Source: Myotis daubentonii (taxonomy: Eukaryota > Chordata > Mammalia > Chiroptera > Vespertilionidae). From it: DNA of 64,000 nt. Location of the stretch: assembly GCF_963259705.1 (NCBI RefSeq), contig NC_081848.1, positions 56,416,895 through 56,480,894 of the forward strand, written 5' to 3'. Position 1 is the first letter of the stretch. Each line of letters begins with the position of its first letter. The notes under the pieces are model-generated. The model searched no databases. It had not been told where the DNA came from and saw nothing but the letters and a program-made list of their open reading frames with translations. A program made the position numbers and the translations under genes. This document shows positions 12,401 to 22,870 of this stretch, in pieces.

Positions 12401-13735
12401 CTTGTATAGAGTATACTATATGTTAACTGATATTATCGCTGCTAAGAATTTTAACAACACTCAGTTTCACGGTTGCTTGTCTGGCTCTGAAGCTGGCCCA
12501 GTCCTAGCACCTGGCCTTCTGCCTTCTGCCCTGGCAGGCACAGTCTCTGTCTTGCTCATCTGTCTTCCAGGATGGAGGCCCCCCTCCACTGGAACTAGAA
12601 TGCCAGCCTAGCCTGTACTGGCTACACACCCACCCTGATCACAAATGATTTTGTGTTCTGGTCCCCACCGGCCTTAGGTTTCAGCTCTAGGTGTCCCTGA
12701 TGCCAAGCCTGGACTGCCAGGGCCACCTGTGCCTAACGACAGATCACCCAGAATGATTCTTTTTGACATCTGCTGGGAGCTTCACTGCTTACAAAGCCAC
12801 ATCTCATGGAGCTTGTAGCACTCACAGAGAGGAAGCTGGAGTTCAGAGCCAGGTTTGCCCCCACCTGCAGCTAGGTAGGCCCCTAGCTCCTGCCATACCC
12901 CACTGCAGGGTCTAGTCCTTTGTCAGGGCCCCTCCCTCAGCCTCTGATTTAACCCTTCTGTGCTCGGGCTCAGCTAAGCTGGGAAGATCCTGGCACTTTA
13001 GGGTTTGGTGGAAGAATCAGGTAAACTGATTCAGACGCAGGGCCTAGCAGAGGCTGCATTAGCTGGTCTGCGGCTCCTCTGTCAGGAGAGAGAAGAGTGT
13101 GAGCCAGGAAGTCAAATGGAATGGGAAAGAAAGCAAAGCCAGATGGGACCAGGAGTCAAGGTTGAAAAGGGTCTCAATTCAGATTGAGTAAATCTCAGCT
13201 GTACACCTACTATGTGCCATGTACTTCCCAATCTATTTCACTAGACCCTTGTGTGAAGAAGACATCATAACTCCAGTTTGTACAGGAGCTAACAGGCATT
13301 CAGAAGGGCTAGGGACTGGCATGAGAGCAGGTGAGTGATCACTCTGGTCCTGCTCAGGTGCCTGATGGAGAAGACAGGATAGAGCCTGGGCCGAGGATGG
13401 TTGATTCTCCCACTGCCTTGTGCCAGTGGACTGTTGGGAACCAGGCCCTAGGGTGGGCTGTCAACAGAGGTTTTTAATCAAGGGCAGAAGCCCTCAAAAC
13501 ACGACAGGCTGACAATTCTGAGGTCATGCACCCTAAGGCAACCATGATCCTCAGGAAAAAGATGGATGTGGAGGCAAAGAGAACTGGCTGAAATCTTATG
13601 CTCTGCTACCTCCTCCTCCCACAGCCCCAGGCCAGGGCCTGACCTCTCTGAGCCTCTGTTTCTTCCTCTGGGACATGGGAGTACCAGGAGCTGCCTGCCG
13701 CAGGGGAAAGATAAAGCCCACTTTTGTGGTCTCCT
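12401..13735. other. Non-coding stretch
   Basis: No gene recognised. A weak MIR-like piece is at 13195-13330; the remainder is unremarkable. Confidence 0.5.
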
Positions 13736-13810
13736 CTTCCTAGAATACTTTTCTTCTCCCAGGTCTCCTCCTCACTTCATTCAGGTCTTTGTCCAAATAT
13801 CACCTTCTTT

Positions 13811-14032
13811 TTTTTTTAAAAAACATATCTTTATTGATTCCAGAGGAGAAGGTTGAGGGAAAGAGAGATAGAAACATCAATGTGAGAGAGAATCATTGAT
13901 TGGCTGCCTCCTGCACATCCCCTACTGGGGATCAAGCCCACAACCCAGGCATGTGTCCTTGACTGAAATAGAACCTAGGACCCTTCAGTCCGCAGGCTCA
14001 CGCTCTATTCACTGAGCCAAACCAGCGAGGGC
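13811..14032 (-). mobile_element. VES SINE in L2
   Basis: Minus-strand VES with head 'ggccctcgctggtttggctc'. The flanks repeat 'ccaaatatcaccttctt', a clean target-site duplication inside the L2. Confidence 0.92.
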
Positions 14033-14247
14033 CAAATATCACCTTCTTAAAGACAATTCTATTTAAAGGCAAATCTCTTCCTCCACTCTTGTCCCCCAGT
14101 CACTCCTCACCCTGCATAATTTTCTTCAGAGCACTGCCCACCCCCTTGAAATGTTATATATTTGCTGATATTTCATTTTCCGTCTACCTTGGTAGAGGTT
14201 GGGCAGGAAGTTCACCTTTTTCAGCGATGTGTCCCTAGAGCCTAGGA

Positions 14248-14483
14248 CAGTGATGGCGAACCTATGACACACGTGTCAGAGGTGACACGCCAACTCATTT
14301 TTTTTGGTTGATTTTTCCTTGTTAAATGGCATTTAAATATATAAAATAAATATCAAAAATATACATCTTTGTTTTATTATGGTTGCAAATATCAAAAAAT
14401 TTCTATATGTGACAAGGCACCAGAGTTAAGTTAGGGTTTTTCAAAATGCTGACATGCCGAGCTCAAAAGGTTCGCCATCACTG
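14248..14483. mobile_element. hAT-type MITE, 236 bp
   Basis: Terminal inverted repeats are 'cagtgatggcgaacct' and its complement 'aggttcgccatcactg' at the right end (one mismatch). A perfect 8-bp duplication 'gcctagga' flanks the element. The 8-bp duplication and CAGTG ends are hAT-superfamily features. It is AT-rich inside and has no transposase, so it is non-autonomous. Confidence 0.92.
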
Positions 14484-14539
14484 GCCTAGGACAACCTGGC
14501 ATGTGACAGATGTTTAAATGTATTTGGACAATGGAAGAG

Positions 14540-15335
14540 TGAATGAACAAGCCAGCGCTTAACAGTTTGGGATGCTCGGTCAGCCAGCCTTGTAGGAGGA
14601 TTCTTTATGGTTCCCTATCAGATCCATGGCCTCCACTCCTAAGCCTCCCCACTCTTCCCCGTTGGACTCTTTCTGTGAATGGCATCCTTAGCCACTCCAG
14701 ATCAAAGCCTGGTCATCACTTCTCATTCCTTCCTCCCTCTAGCACACATATCCAACCAGCTGCCACTGCAGTCTCCTGCATCAACTCCTTTTTCTCTTCA
14801 TTCTTACAACCACTCCCAGTCCCCAACCCTCCTTATCTCTCATCTGGACACCCCAATGTTTCCTACCTGGCTCCCTGCCAGCAGGTTTTCTCCCTCCAAT
14901 CTGTTCTCCACAGGGGAGTCAGGGTGGGTTTCCTAATGGCCAGGTCTGATCATGTCTCTCCCAAACTAAAAAACTAAAGACCAACCCCTTAGCTCAGCAC
15001 TCAATGCCCCCAGACACTGTCTCCACCCTCATACCTAGACTTCCTTCTCACTGCTCCTCTTTTAACCTTTTTGCACCAGTTGGAATGAACCACTTTCCAG
15101 TTTCTACACATGCCCTAGAGCCCCCCACGGCCTATTCTCTGCTCATGCTGTTTCCACTAGTGATATTTCCCCTCCTTTCTTCTACTGTACAAATCATTTA
15201 GACCCAGCTCAAACGCTACCTGGCATCTCCAAGAAGTCATTCCTGATCTCCCGGAAGAATAAAACCCCTCCATCTTCTCAACTTTTTCCAATCTCTTTTT
15301 TTAGGGGAGGTTTTGGAAAAGGACAGGCAACATGA
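14540..15335 (+). repeat. L2-like block, diverged
   Basis: Pieces such as 'tctctcccaaactaaaaaac', 'tagacccagctcaaacgcta' and 'aagaagtcattcctgatctc' suggest L2-derived sequence. The open frame at 14543-14977 lies wholly in this block and shows no protein family resemblance. Confidence 0.45.
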
Positions 15336-15550
15336 CAGAGAAGAAAGAGTTCAGAATCTGGAGTCAGATACCTGAGCAGGAGGCACAGCTCTCTGGCTCA
15401 GAGGCTTTCACAGGACACCCCTGTAGATAAGTTAAACTGAGTCTTAACTTCCCCATCTACAAAATGGCAGCAGTAACACTATTGATCTCATGTGCGTGCT
15501 ATGAGGATTAAGTTATAAGTGAGAGAGTGTAAGAAGAGTGTTGACACTAT
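15335..15550 (+). repeat. MIR SINE
   Basis: 'aagagttcagaatctggagt', 'ctgagtcttaacttccccat' and 'ctatgaggattaagttataa' follow the MIR order. Confidence 0.65.
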
Positions 15551-15767
15551 ATAAATTAATAAGTGCAATCACACTTAGGTGTGAAATACCTGGTAAACAA
15601 AAGTGCAATTTCTCCCAGGGAGGTTGCATGAGCCCTAACTCTAGGAATAGGTCAGTGGGGAGAGGGTTTTGAGGAAGAGGGACTTTGAGGCCCTAAAGTC
15701 TCACGTCCTTAGGCAATCTGAAAAAGGAAGAAGGGGAGGGTATAACCATAATGCTGAGGCCCTAAAG

Positions 15768-15990
15768 CAGCGGTTCTCAACCTGTGGGTCGAGACCCCTT
15801 TGGGGGTCGAACGACCCTTTCACAGGGGTCGCCTAAGACCATCGGAAAACACATATATAATTACATATTGTTTTTGTGATTAATCACTATGCTTTAATTA
15901 TGTTCAATTTGTAACCATGAAATTGGGGGTCACCACAACATGAGGAATTGTATTAAAGGGTTGCGGCATTAGGAAGGTTGAGAACCACTG
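15768..15990 (+). mobile_element. SPIN (Space Invader) hAT element, copy 1
   Basis: A 223-bp non-autonomous hAT. It begins 'cagcggttctcaacctgtgg', ends 'aggaaggttgagaaccactg', and carries the characteristic 'cctttcacaggggtcgccta' block. A perfect 8-bp duplication 'ccctaaag' flanks it. I recognise the sequence as the SPIN family, known for horizontal transfer among tetrapods including vesper bats. It carries no transposase. Confidence 0.95.
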
Positions 15991-16195
15991 CCCTAAAGCT
16001 ACCAATTCCTGAGCTTATTTTATACCCCATGCTAAGTACCCTACTTACATGATCTCATCTCATCTTATTCCCTCACAGAGTAATAGAAAAGGACAACCAA
16101 AATCACTCAAGATCAAAGCCATCACTTCTAATTCCTTCCTCCCTCTAGCACACATATCCAATCAGCCCATAGCTGTTAAATCAATAAGTGCCTCC

Positions 16196-16420
16196 CTCCC
16201 TAACCGGTTTGGCTCAGTGGATAGAGCATTGGCCTGCGGACTGAAAAGTCCCAGGTTCGATTCCGGTCAAGGGCATGTACCTTGGTTGCAGGCACATCCC
16301 CAGTGGGGGGTGTGCAGGAGGCAGCTGATCAATGTTTCTCTCTCATCGATGTTTCCAACTCTCTATCCCTCTCCCTTCCTCTCTGTAAAAAATCAATAAA
16401 ATATATTTAAAAAAAAAAAG
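16196..16420 (+). mobile_element. VES SINE, young copy
   Basis: Full-length plus-strand VES with head 'ccctaaccggtttggctcag', intact A and B boxes and an oligo-A tail. The flanks share an 'aagtgcct(t)cc' duplication. Confidence 0.95.
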
Positions 16421-16767
16421 TGCCTTCCACCCCCCAAGAGTTCAGACCTGAAAGATCTCCTGAAACTCTTCAATCCAATTATCTTATTTTTTTGGATGGA
16501 GGAACTGAGACCCATGTCCGGCCAGTAAGGAAGTCTGGGCCTGGAACCCCAATCTTTTCGCTCTCAGGGTGGGAGCTACTGCCCTGCGAAAACCCAAGGG
16601 CCACTACTCCTTAAGAAGTCTGTGCAAATGGTTCTTCCAAAGCACACTGCCATTAGGTGGCCTGCAATGTGAATGGTGGATCCTGGCATCACATCACCTG
16701 GTCACTGTGGCTCTGCCCCATGCCAGGCTGTTTATCCCACGCAAGAAGGAAGCTCTTGAGACTAGAG

Positions 16768-16990
16768 CATCGGTTCTCAAACTGTGGGTCGCGACTCCTT
16801 TGGGGGTCGAATGACCCTTTCACAGGGGTTGCCTAAGACCATCAGAAAACACATATATAATTACATATTGTTTTTGTGATTAATCACTATGCTTTAATTA
16901 TGTTCAATTTGTAACAATGAAATTGGGGGTCACCACAACATGAGGAACTGTATTAAAGGGTCGCAGCATTAGGAAGGTTGAGAACCACTG
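16768..16990 (+). mobile_element. SPIN hAT element, copy 2
   Basis: A second 223-bp SPIN in the same orientation, starting exactly 1,000 bp after copy 1. The left terminus reads 'catcggttctcaaactgtgg', one base off the usual CAG. A perfect 8-bp duplication 'gactagag' proves an independent insertion, so this is not a local duplication of copy 1. Confidence 0.95.
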
Positions 16991-17870
16991 GACTAGAGCC
17001 TCAGGCCCCTAGACACTGATTACTGCTCTCCTTGTCAACTATCCCATCCAACGGAGTCTCTTCAAAGGTGAATGACTATCCAGTCACCATCCAGCTTGCA
17101 CTCCTTCACCTTACCTCCTGGGGCACCTTCTCTGTGCCAGCTCTGGGGACACCCGGCTGCCCTTGAGGAAGCCTTGCTCTGAGCTGCCACCAGAGCCTGT
17201 AACTCAAGCTTCCCTAGCTGCTTTGTCAGCAACACCCAACAAACATCAAGAAGGAAGAGGTGGCCCGACATGAAGGACTGGGGGACCTCCACAAAGCGAT
17301 GATGGAAGAGGCTGGTGGGATTAAAGACCTAGCCTTTACAGAGGAGGGAAGAGTGACTGGGAAGGCACGCAGGCAGGTCAAAGTGGGGGGAGGGATGGCT
17401 CCTTGGATGCTACATCACCTGGTCCAATCGAGGACACAGGCTCAGGGACTCCTGGGAGAGCCAGGATGAACACCGTGGTATCTGATTTCCCGTTCAGGAC
17501 TGATTCATTATCCCAAACTAAATCCCAAACCTGGAGTGCTTGCATAAGAAAGCCCTCCTCTGGGCAGAATGAGGCAAATTAAACGCTAACCTCTTTTTTT
17601 TTTTTTTTTTCAGTAAGGATGGTAGCAAATGAATGGCACATGACGCTCCAAGTGGGGGCGAGGTAGGAATTACAAAGACTTTCCTGATACACCAAGATGA
17701 ATTTTGGCGTTCTGGGTCTTCAATGGGAACAGGAGCGAATTGTATATTGGGGAAAGGAGTATGAAAGCCCGGGACCCTAGATTCTAATGCAGGCTTTGCC
17801 GCTAACTCTCCGGTGACCTTGGTCAAGCCATCTCACCGGGCCTCAGTTTCCCCACCTGTAAAAGGAGGGG
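16991..17870. other. Non-coding stretch
   Basis: No gene recognised. It contains a T18 run near 17594-17611 and a MIR-like end at 17780-17875 ('gcctcagtttccccacctgt'). Confidence 0.5.
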
Positions 17871-17929
17871 GTTAAATGAGTTCCAAAGGTTCAACTGGTC
17901 CTGACATGATCCTTGGTGAGGTAGCCCCT

Positions 17930-19160
17930 CCTGGCTCAGACGCAGGCCATCTGCAGGCTTTGCAGGAAAAGGGGGCATGCTGGGGGTGGGGAACGCACTG
18001 GGCTTTTATTTGGGCGGTGGGTGGGGAGTGGGTGGGTGAAGCTGTGGGGTTTGGGGTCGCGAAGCGAGGCGAGGAAGCCGCGGTTTCCAAGCAAACGGGC
18101 TGGCGGCGACGTCCAGTCTCCCCCTGGAGCTGCAGACCTGGAGAGGCGACGCAGCCCAGAGCCGCGCACTGGCCTCGGCCGCAGAGGCTGGGACCCGGAC
18201 CCCTATCCCGATCCCTCCATGGAATTGGGTCCGAGCTCCGCGGGGAATGGTTGCTGCTCCTTCGCGACTCTCCAGCGCCCGCCCTCCTCCCCTGGGTGGG
18301 GACCCCACCCCCGTCCGGGGGCGCTGGGAGCCCCGTGGGGGCGTGGCGGGGGCGGGCGCCAGCTTTGGTCCCCGGGGGGCTGGAGGAGGTGTCAGTGGCG
18401 AGGCCGCTCCGGGAGGGACCGCGCACCCTCCGCCTTCCGGCTCCCCACACAAAGGCGCCGACGGAAACGCCACACTTACCGGCCAGAGCGGGCTCCAGGC
18501 GCCGGCGAGCGGGCGGGCGGAGGTTCGCGCGCGAGGGTGCGTGTATCTGCGTGTGTCCCTGTAAGTGTCTGCGCGAGTGTGTATGTGTGTGCGTGTGTGT
18601 GACGGGAGCCGCGCCGAGCTGTGTGCGTCTGCGTGTGCGGGGGCGTCCGGCCGTCCTTCTGTGCGCCCGGCGCTCCGTCCCGCTCTCCGTGCGCGCTCCT
18701 GGGCCGGACCGCCCCACCAATGCGCCTCAGCTGCGGAGTCGCGGGCGCAGCCGCCGGGTGGGTTCGGCACCCTCCAGCCCAGCCCGGCTCCGCCCCGCCC
18801 CGCCGGCGGGAGGGCTCGCGCCGCGCCCGGAATGGCGCAGGGCCGGCGGGGCTGGCGGCTGGGGGCGGGGAGCCCGGCTGCGCCCTGGGCCCGCGCGGGG
18901 CCGGGTCGCGGACCCTCAATCCCTGATCCGCATCTCCGGGCTTCCTCTCTCCCCGACTGGGCTCGGAGTCCCCGCAGGCACCGCCCCCGCGCTGAGGTTG
19001 CCTGGACCGGGAGGGCGGGGAGACCGGAGCACTGCATCCATTTCATTCATGATTTTCTCCTCTCGGGAGCCCCAGGCCTGGGCTGCGCCGCTAAGGCGAC
19101 CGCCAGAGGAACCCCGGCGGGGTCGTGTGCGCCGAAACCTGTGGGGAACGGACCGGCAGA
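17930..19160. promoter_or_regulatory. CpG island, putative promoter of an unidentified gene
   Basis: This is the only CpG-dense block in the window. It is strongly GC-rich with many CG dinucleotides and contains adjacent GC boxes ('ccgccccgccccgccggcgg' near 18792-18811). There is no obvious TATA box. A (TG)n-like run at 18556-18600 lies inside. Long open frames occur in several frames on both strands (up to 435 codons), as expected when stop codons are depleted by base composition. None resembles a protein family, so I do not call a CDS. In human the MRGPRX cluster lies next to PTPN5, so the island could belong to that gene; this is inference from synteny only. Confidence 0.6.
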
Positions 19161-19554
19161 CAGATGGGAATAGGGGAAAGTGAGACAAAGGGATCAGAGC
19201 TGGGGGAGGGGTGCTGTGGGCTCCCCACCAGATGCTCACAGGATGCCCACACCTGCACAGGCGGAGAGGTTGCAGACCAGAGCGCACACAGTGCCGGTGC
19301 CCAGGACGCGCTCCAGGGCTGGGAGGTGGCACCCTCCTCCCCACCCTTCCCTGTGCAGTCTCTGGGGAGCAGGACATCCCTCTTCCAGTTCTAGCCCTCC
19401 TGACGGGCTGCGGGACGCACACCTGCATTGACTTTCTCCTGGACACCAGGGGCAGGCAAGGAGTTGCCCATAATCCCACATCCCCCAGGCTGGCACCCCA
19501 TTGGCCGGAGGTTCCAATGTTTTTTATTTTTATTTATTTATTTGTTAATCCTCA

Positions 19555-19794
19555 CCGGAGGATATTTTTCCATTGGTTTTTAGAGAGAGTGGAAGGGACG
19601 GGGGGGGGGAGGGGGGGGGGGAGACAGAGAGAAACATCAATGTGAGAGAGACACATTGGTTGGTTGCCTTGTGCATGCACTCCGACCAGGGCTGGGGAAC
19701 CTGCAATCAAAGTAGATGCCTTTGACCAGAATAGAACCCCGGCCCTTCAGTCCACAGGCTGACGCTCTACTCACTGAGCCAAACCAGCTAGGGT
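19555..19794 (-). mobile_element. VES SINE with poly-G run
   Basis: The minus-strand head 'ccctagctggtttggctcag' and B-box region are present. The body contains an unusual G-rich expansion at about 19599-19621, possibly a polymorphic or G-quadruplex-prone tract. Confidence 0.88.
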
Positions 19795-19820
19795 CAATGT
19801 TTTTTGTTTTTTATTTTTTA

Positions 19821-20193
19821 CTAGAGTCCCAGTGCATGGATTCATGCACTGGTGGGGTCCCTCAGCCTTGCCTGTGGGGATTGGGCTGAAACTGGCTTTC
19901 TGGCATCCCCCAAAGGGTCCCAGATTTCGAGAGGGCACAGGCCAGGCCGAGGGACCCACTGGTGCATGATTGAGGGACCCACTGGTGCATGATCAGGGCC
20001 AGGGAGGAACTGGGGGAGGGCTCCAGGGCATGTCTGGCCTGTCTCATCCAGTCCTGATCACCGGACCCCAGCAGCAAGCTAACCTACTGATCGGAGCATC
20101 TGCCCCCTTGGGGTTAGTGCGTGTCATAGTGACTGGTCAAATGGTCAAATGAATGGTAGGACACTTAGCATATTACGCTTTTATTATATAGGA
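19821..20193 (-). mobile_element. HeliBat-type non-autonomous Helitron
   Basis: On the minus strand it starts 'tcctatataataaaagcgta' and ends with the hairpin 'agtgcatgaatccatgcact' followed by 'gggactctag'. The TC 5' end, hairpin and CTAG 3' end, with insertion between A and T and no duplication, are Helitron hallmarks. A 26-bp direct repeat ('gggacccactggtgcatgat') sits inside. No Rep/helicase is encoded. Confidence 0.9.
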
Positions 20194-20510
20194 TTTTAAG
20201 CGTTGGGCTGCACAGTTCGGGGATTCTAAGCTCCGTTTTTACACGAGGAAAAACCACCATCCTCTTTGGCCTGGTTGTCCACAACAGCCTCCTTACTGGT
20301 TTCCCTGCTTCCACCCTTGGCCCCTTGCCATTGATTCTCTAGACAGCAGTCAGAGCCATCCTTTTAAAACATAAGTCAGATCACATTGCTCCTTTACTAG
20401 AAATCATACAAGTGAAAGCTCGAGCTCCTATTAACGGCCTGCAAGGCCTCTCATGAGCTGGCTTCCTTTTAACTTTCTAATCTTAACAGCTCAGTCATAC
20501 TGGTCTTTTT

Positions 20511-20556
20511 TTTTTTAAGTTTTTATTTATTTTAGAGAGAGAAAGGGAGAGGGAGA
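20511..20556 (-). mobile_element. VES SINE, tail half, split by LTR
   Basis: This is the A-tail and 'tctctccctctccctttctc' side of a VES whose head continues at 21237-21364. The split is caused by the solo LTR at 20557-21236, flanked by the duplicated 'gggaga'. Confidence 0.85.
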
Positions 20557-21236
20557 TGCCGGGGTCCAACCCCAGCGGGTCCAGGGGTCCCCAAAGGTGT
20601 GGACGGAGTCGGCGAAGAAGGCATGACACGGAGGCAGCATTCGGGTGATCATCATAGCCAGGTTCCTCTAGCCAGGTTCAGTAGCCAGGTTCTAGTCAGG
20701 CTCTCTTGCCAAACTCTGCAGTCAGGTTCAGTCCAGGATCCCTTGCCATGTTCTCCCGCTAGGCTCTGTCTCTAGGCTCCGAGGCCAGTCCCTCTCCAGG
20801 ATCCTCCGGCATGCTCTCTCCAGCAAAGTTCTTCTGTCTCTAGGCTCCGTGTAGGTTCTGTCTTCTTGATTCTGTTCTAAGTTCTGAGTCTTTCTGTCTT
20901 TATTTATACAACTGTATTTATACCAGTTGATTCAATCCTATCAATCTCTATTACAAAGGTTAGGGCGTTTCTTATCTCCATTCCAGGGCGAAAAGATTAT
21001 GTAGTTTAAGCATGATTGTTCGTAGTTAAAGGGATTAATTACCCGCCTGGCACTTAGTTGAGGGGTTTTATTCCCTCCCTAACTTCAGGGGAAAATCCCT
21101 ACCTGGGGATTCAACCTTTCTCGGAGAGGTGACCTTGGTTAAAACACAGCGCCAAGAAGGTGAGCAAACATATTAAGAATCGTATGCCATATATGCCAGG
21201 TCCCTTGAAACAGCAAGGATGGACCGGCTCCCGGCA
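20557..21236 (-). mobile_element. Solo LTR of a class II (ERVK-like) endogenous retrovirus
   Basis: A 680-bp element that on the minus strand starts TGCCGGGAGCCGG and ends GGACCCCGGCA, so it has TG...CA ends. A perfect 6-bp duplication 'gggaga' flanks it, the size made by class II (beta-type) integrases. No internal retroviral sequence remains, so this is a solo LTR left by LTR-LTR recombination. A relative of the same family is at 31758-32655. The VES it interrupts gives a relative age. Confidence 0.88.
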
Positions 21237-21364
21237 GGGAGAGAGAGAAATATCAGTGATGAGAGATAATCATTGATCCCCAAGTTCCACACTGGGGATC
21301 TAGCCCACAACCCAGCCATGTGCCCTGACCAGGAATTCTTAGGTCTGAGCCATGCTGGTCGGGC
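21237..21364 (-). mobile_element. VES SINE, head half, split by LTR
   Basis: The continuation of the SINE at 20511-20556, with minus-strand head 'cccgaccagcatggctcaga'. Confidence 0.85.
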
Positions 21365-21537
21365 ACACTGGCCTTTTTAATGCATTACCAACATGGCAAC
21401 CACTTTGTGGCCTCAGGACCTTTGTACTGCTATTTTCTCTGCCTGAAAACTTACCCCAGGTAGTCACATGGCTTGCTCTGTAATCTCTTAAATATGTCAC
21501 TTCAAAGAGGCTTTCTGAGATCATCCTATTTTTTTAA

Positions 21538-21745
21538 AAATATATTTTATTGATTTTCCACAGAGAAGAAGGGAGAGGGATAGAGAGTTAGAAACATCGA
21601 TGAGAGAGATCGATCAGCTGCCTCCTGCACGCCCCCCACTGGGGATGTGCCTGCAACCAGGGTACATGCCCTTGACCGGAATCGAACCCGGGACCCTTGA
21701 GTCCGCAGGCCGACGCTCTATCCACTGAGCCAAACCGGTTCGGCC
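21538..21745 (-). mobile_element. VES SINE, first of a tandem pair
   Basis: Minus-strand young VES with head 'ggccgaaccggtttggctca'. It shares the junction sequence 'atcctatttttttaaaaa' with the following copy, so one SINE inserted at or near the target site of the other. Confidence 0.93.
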
Positions 21746-21756
21746 ATCCTATTTTT

Positions 21757-21951
21757 TTAAAAAAATATATTTTATTGATTTTTTACAGAGAGGAAGGGAG
21801 AGATAGTTAGAAACATCGATCAGCTGCCTCCTGCACATCTCCTACTGGGGATATGCCCGCAACCCAGGTACATCCCTTGACCGGAATCGAACCTGGGACC
21901 TTTCAGTCCGCAGGCCGACGCTCTATCCACTGAGCCAAACCGGTTTTGGCT
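21757..21951 (-). mobile_element. VES SINE, second of a tandem pair
   Basis: Head 'gccaaaaccggtttggctca' on the minus strand. The outer flanks repeat 'gatcatcctatttt' around the whole pair. Confidence 0.93.
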
Positions 21952-22350
21952 AGATCATCCTATTTTAAATTGCAGGGCCCCTCCCCACTGCATTTTCTCC
22001 ATTGCAATCATGATTTTTATTGTGTGTTCCCTACCCCTCAGGCTCACTGGCCCTTCACTACCAGCTTTCCACTCTGTGCTCTGGCCTCTCAGTCCTCCTG
22101 CCTCATCAGACCCCTCTGTTCTCTAAACAAGCCCCGCATGTCTAACCTTTGTTCATGCTATGCTTTCAGCCTGGAATGCCTCCCCCTGCCATGTCTCACC
22201 TAATTTTTAAGGCCCAGTTCAAATACCTCCTTCTCGTGGAGCCTTCCTCTTCTTCCCAGGGACACGGCCTCATGCCGTTTTGTTTGCCGTCACAGCGGTT
22301 TCTTGCCCTTTCCCCCAAGTGCACTGTGAACTCCTAGGATAGGGTTGCGT
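21952..22350 (+). repeat. L2-like fragment
   Basis: 'catgctatgctttcagcctg', 'gaatgcctccccctgccatg' and 'ggcccagttcaaatacctcc' match L2 3' regions. The same L2 appears upstream near 20320-20510 and 21365-21520, around the SINE and LTR insertions. Confidence 0.55.
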
Positions 22351-22689
22351 CTTCTCTCTCCCAGAGGAGGGACCAGCAGTACGTGTTTGTGGATCAAGGG
22401 CAGTGAATGGGAGGCCCTGGCCTGGGCCTTGATTAGTTTTTTTTTTCTTGGAAGGGGCACAGAGTCCAGCTAAATCTTGTTATTCCCAGGTAGTTTCCTG
22501 CGTGGTGAGGAGAAGGATCAAATGTCAGATAACCAGGCCATGGTGCTCATTCAGCCTGTATGGAAGTGTGGGTAGGCATGTCAGCAAGTGCTCAATGACA
22601 CATTCTTCCCTTGAGAGCATCATCTCTGTGGCTCAGCCAGCATAAGGCTGACGGCGTCAGTGTAACAATAGCAGCTACCACAACGAGGG

Positions 22690-22870
22690 CTTACTAGGCG
22701 CCAAGCACTGTTTTGTGTGTTTTCAAGGTAGCGCTTTATTTAATCTTCATGGCAACCTTGGGAGGTAGGCATTGAATGTTTTCATTTTCGGAAGCAGAAC
22801 AAGAAGGAATAGGTGACTTACCAAGGTCCTCCTGTTGATAGGTGAGGGGCGTGTGTTTCAAATTCAGACC
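22690..22870 (+). repeat. MIR SINE
   Basis: 'gcgccaagcactgttttgtg', 'taatcttcatggcaaccttg' and 'aataggtgacttaccaaggt' are the MIR core. Confidence 0.7.

Larger units (their letters stand above)
13735..14535 (+). repeat. L2 fragment carrying nested VES and hAT insertions
   Basis: An old L2-like 3' region is split by a VES SINE (13811-14032) and then by a hAT MITE (14248-14483). Excising both with their duplications restores a continuous L2-like tail ('gtgtccctagagcctaggac' followed by 'aacctggcatgtgacagatg'). Confidence 0.6.

Noticed and set aside
14543..14977. 144-codon frame
   Set aside because: It lies in an L2-like repeat; Ser/Pro-rich with no domain.
17872..19183. Open frames of 193-435 codons on both strands in the GC-rich block
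   Set aside because: Several overlapping frames are open at once, as expected in a CpG island. The peptides are Arg/Pro/Gly-rich with no domain.
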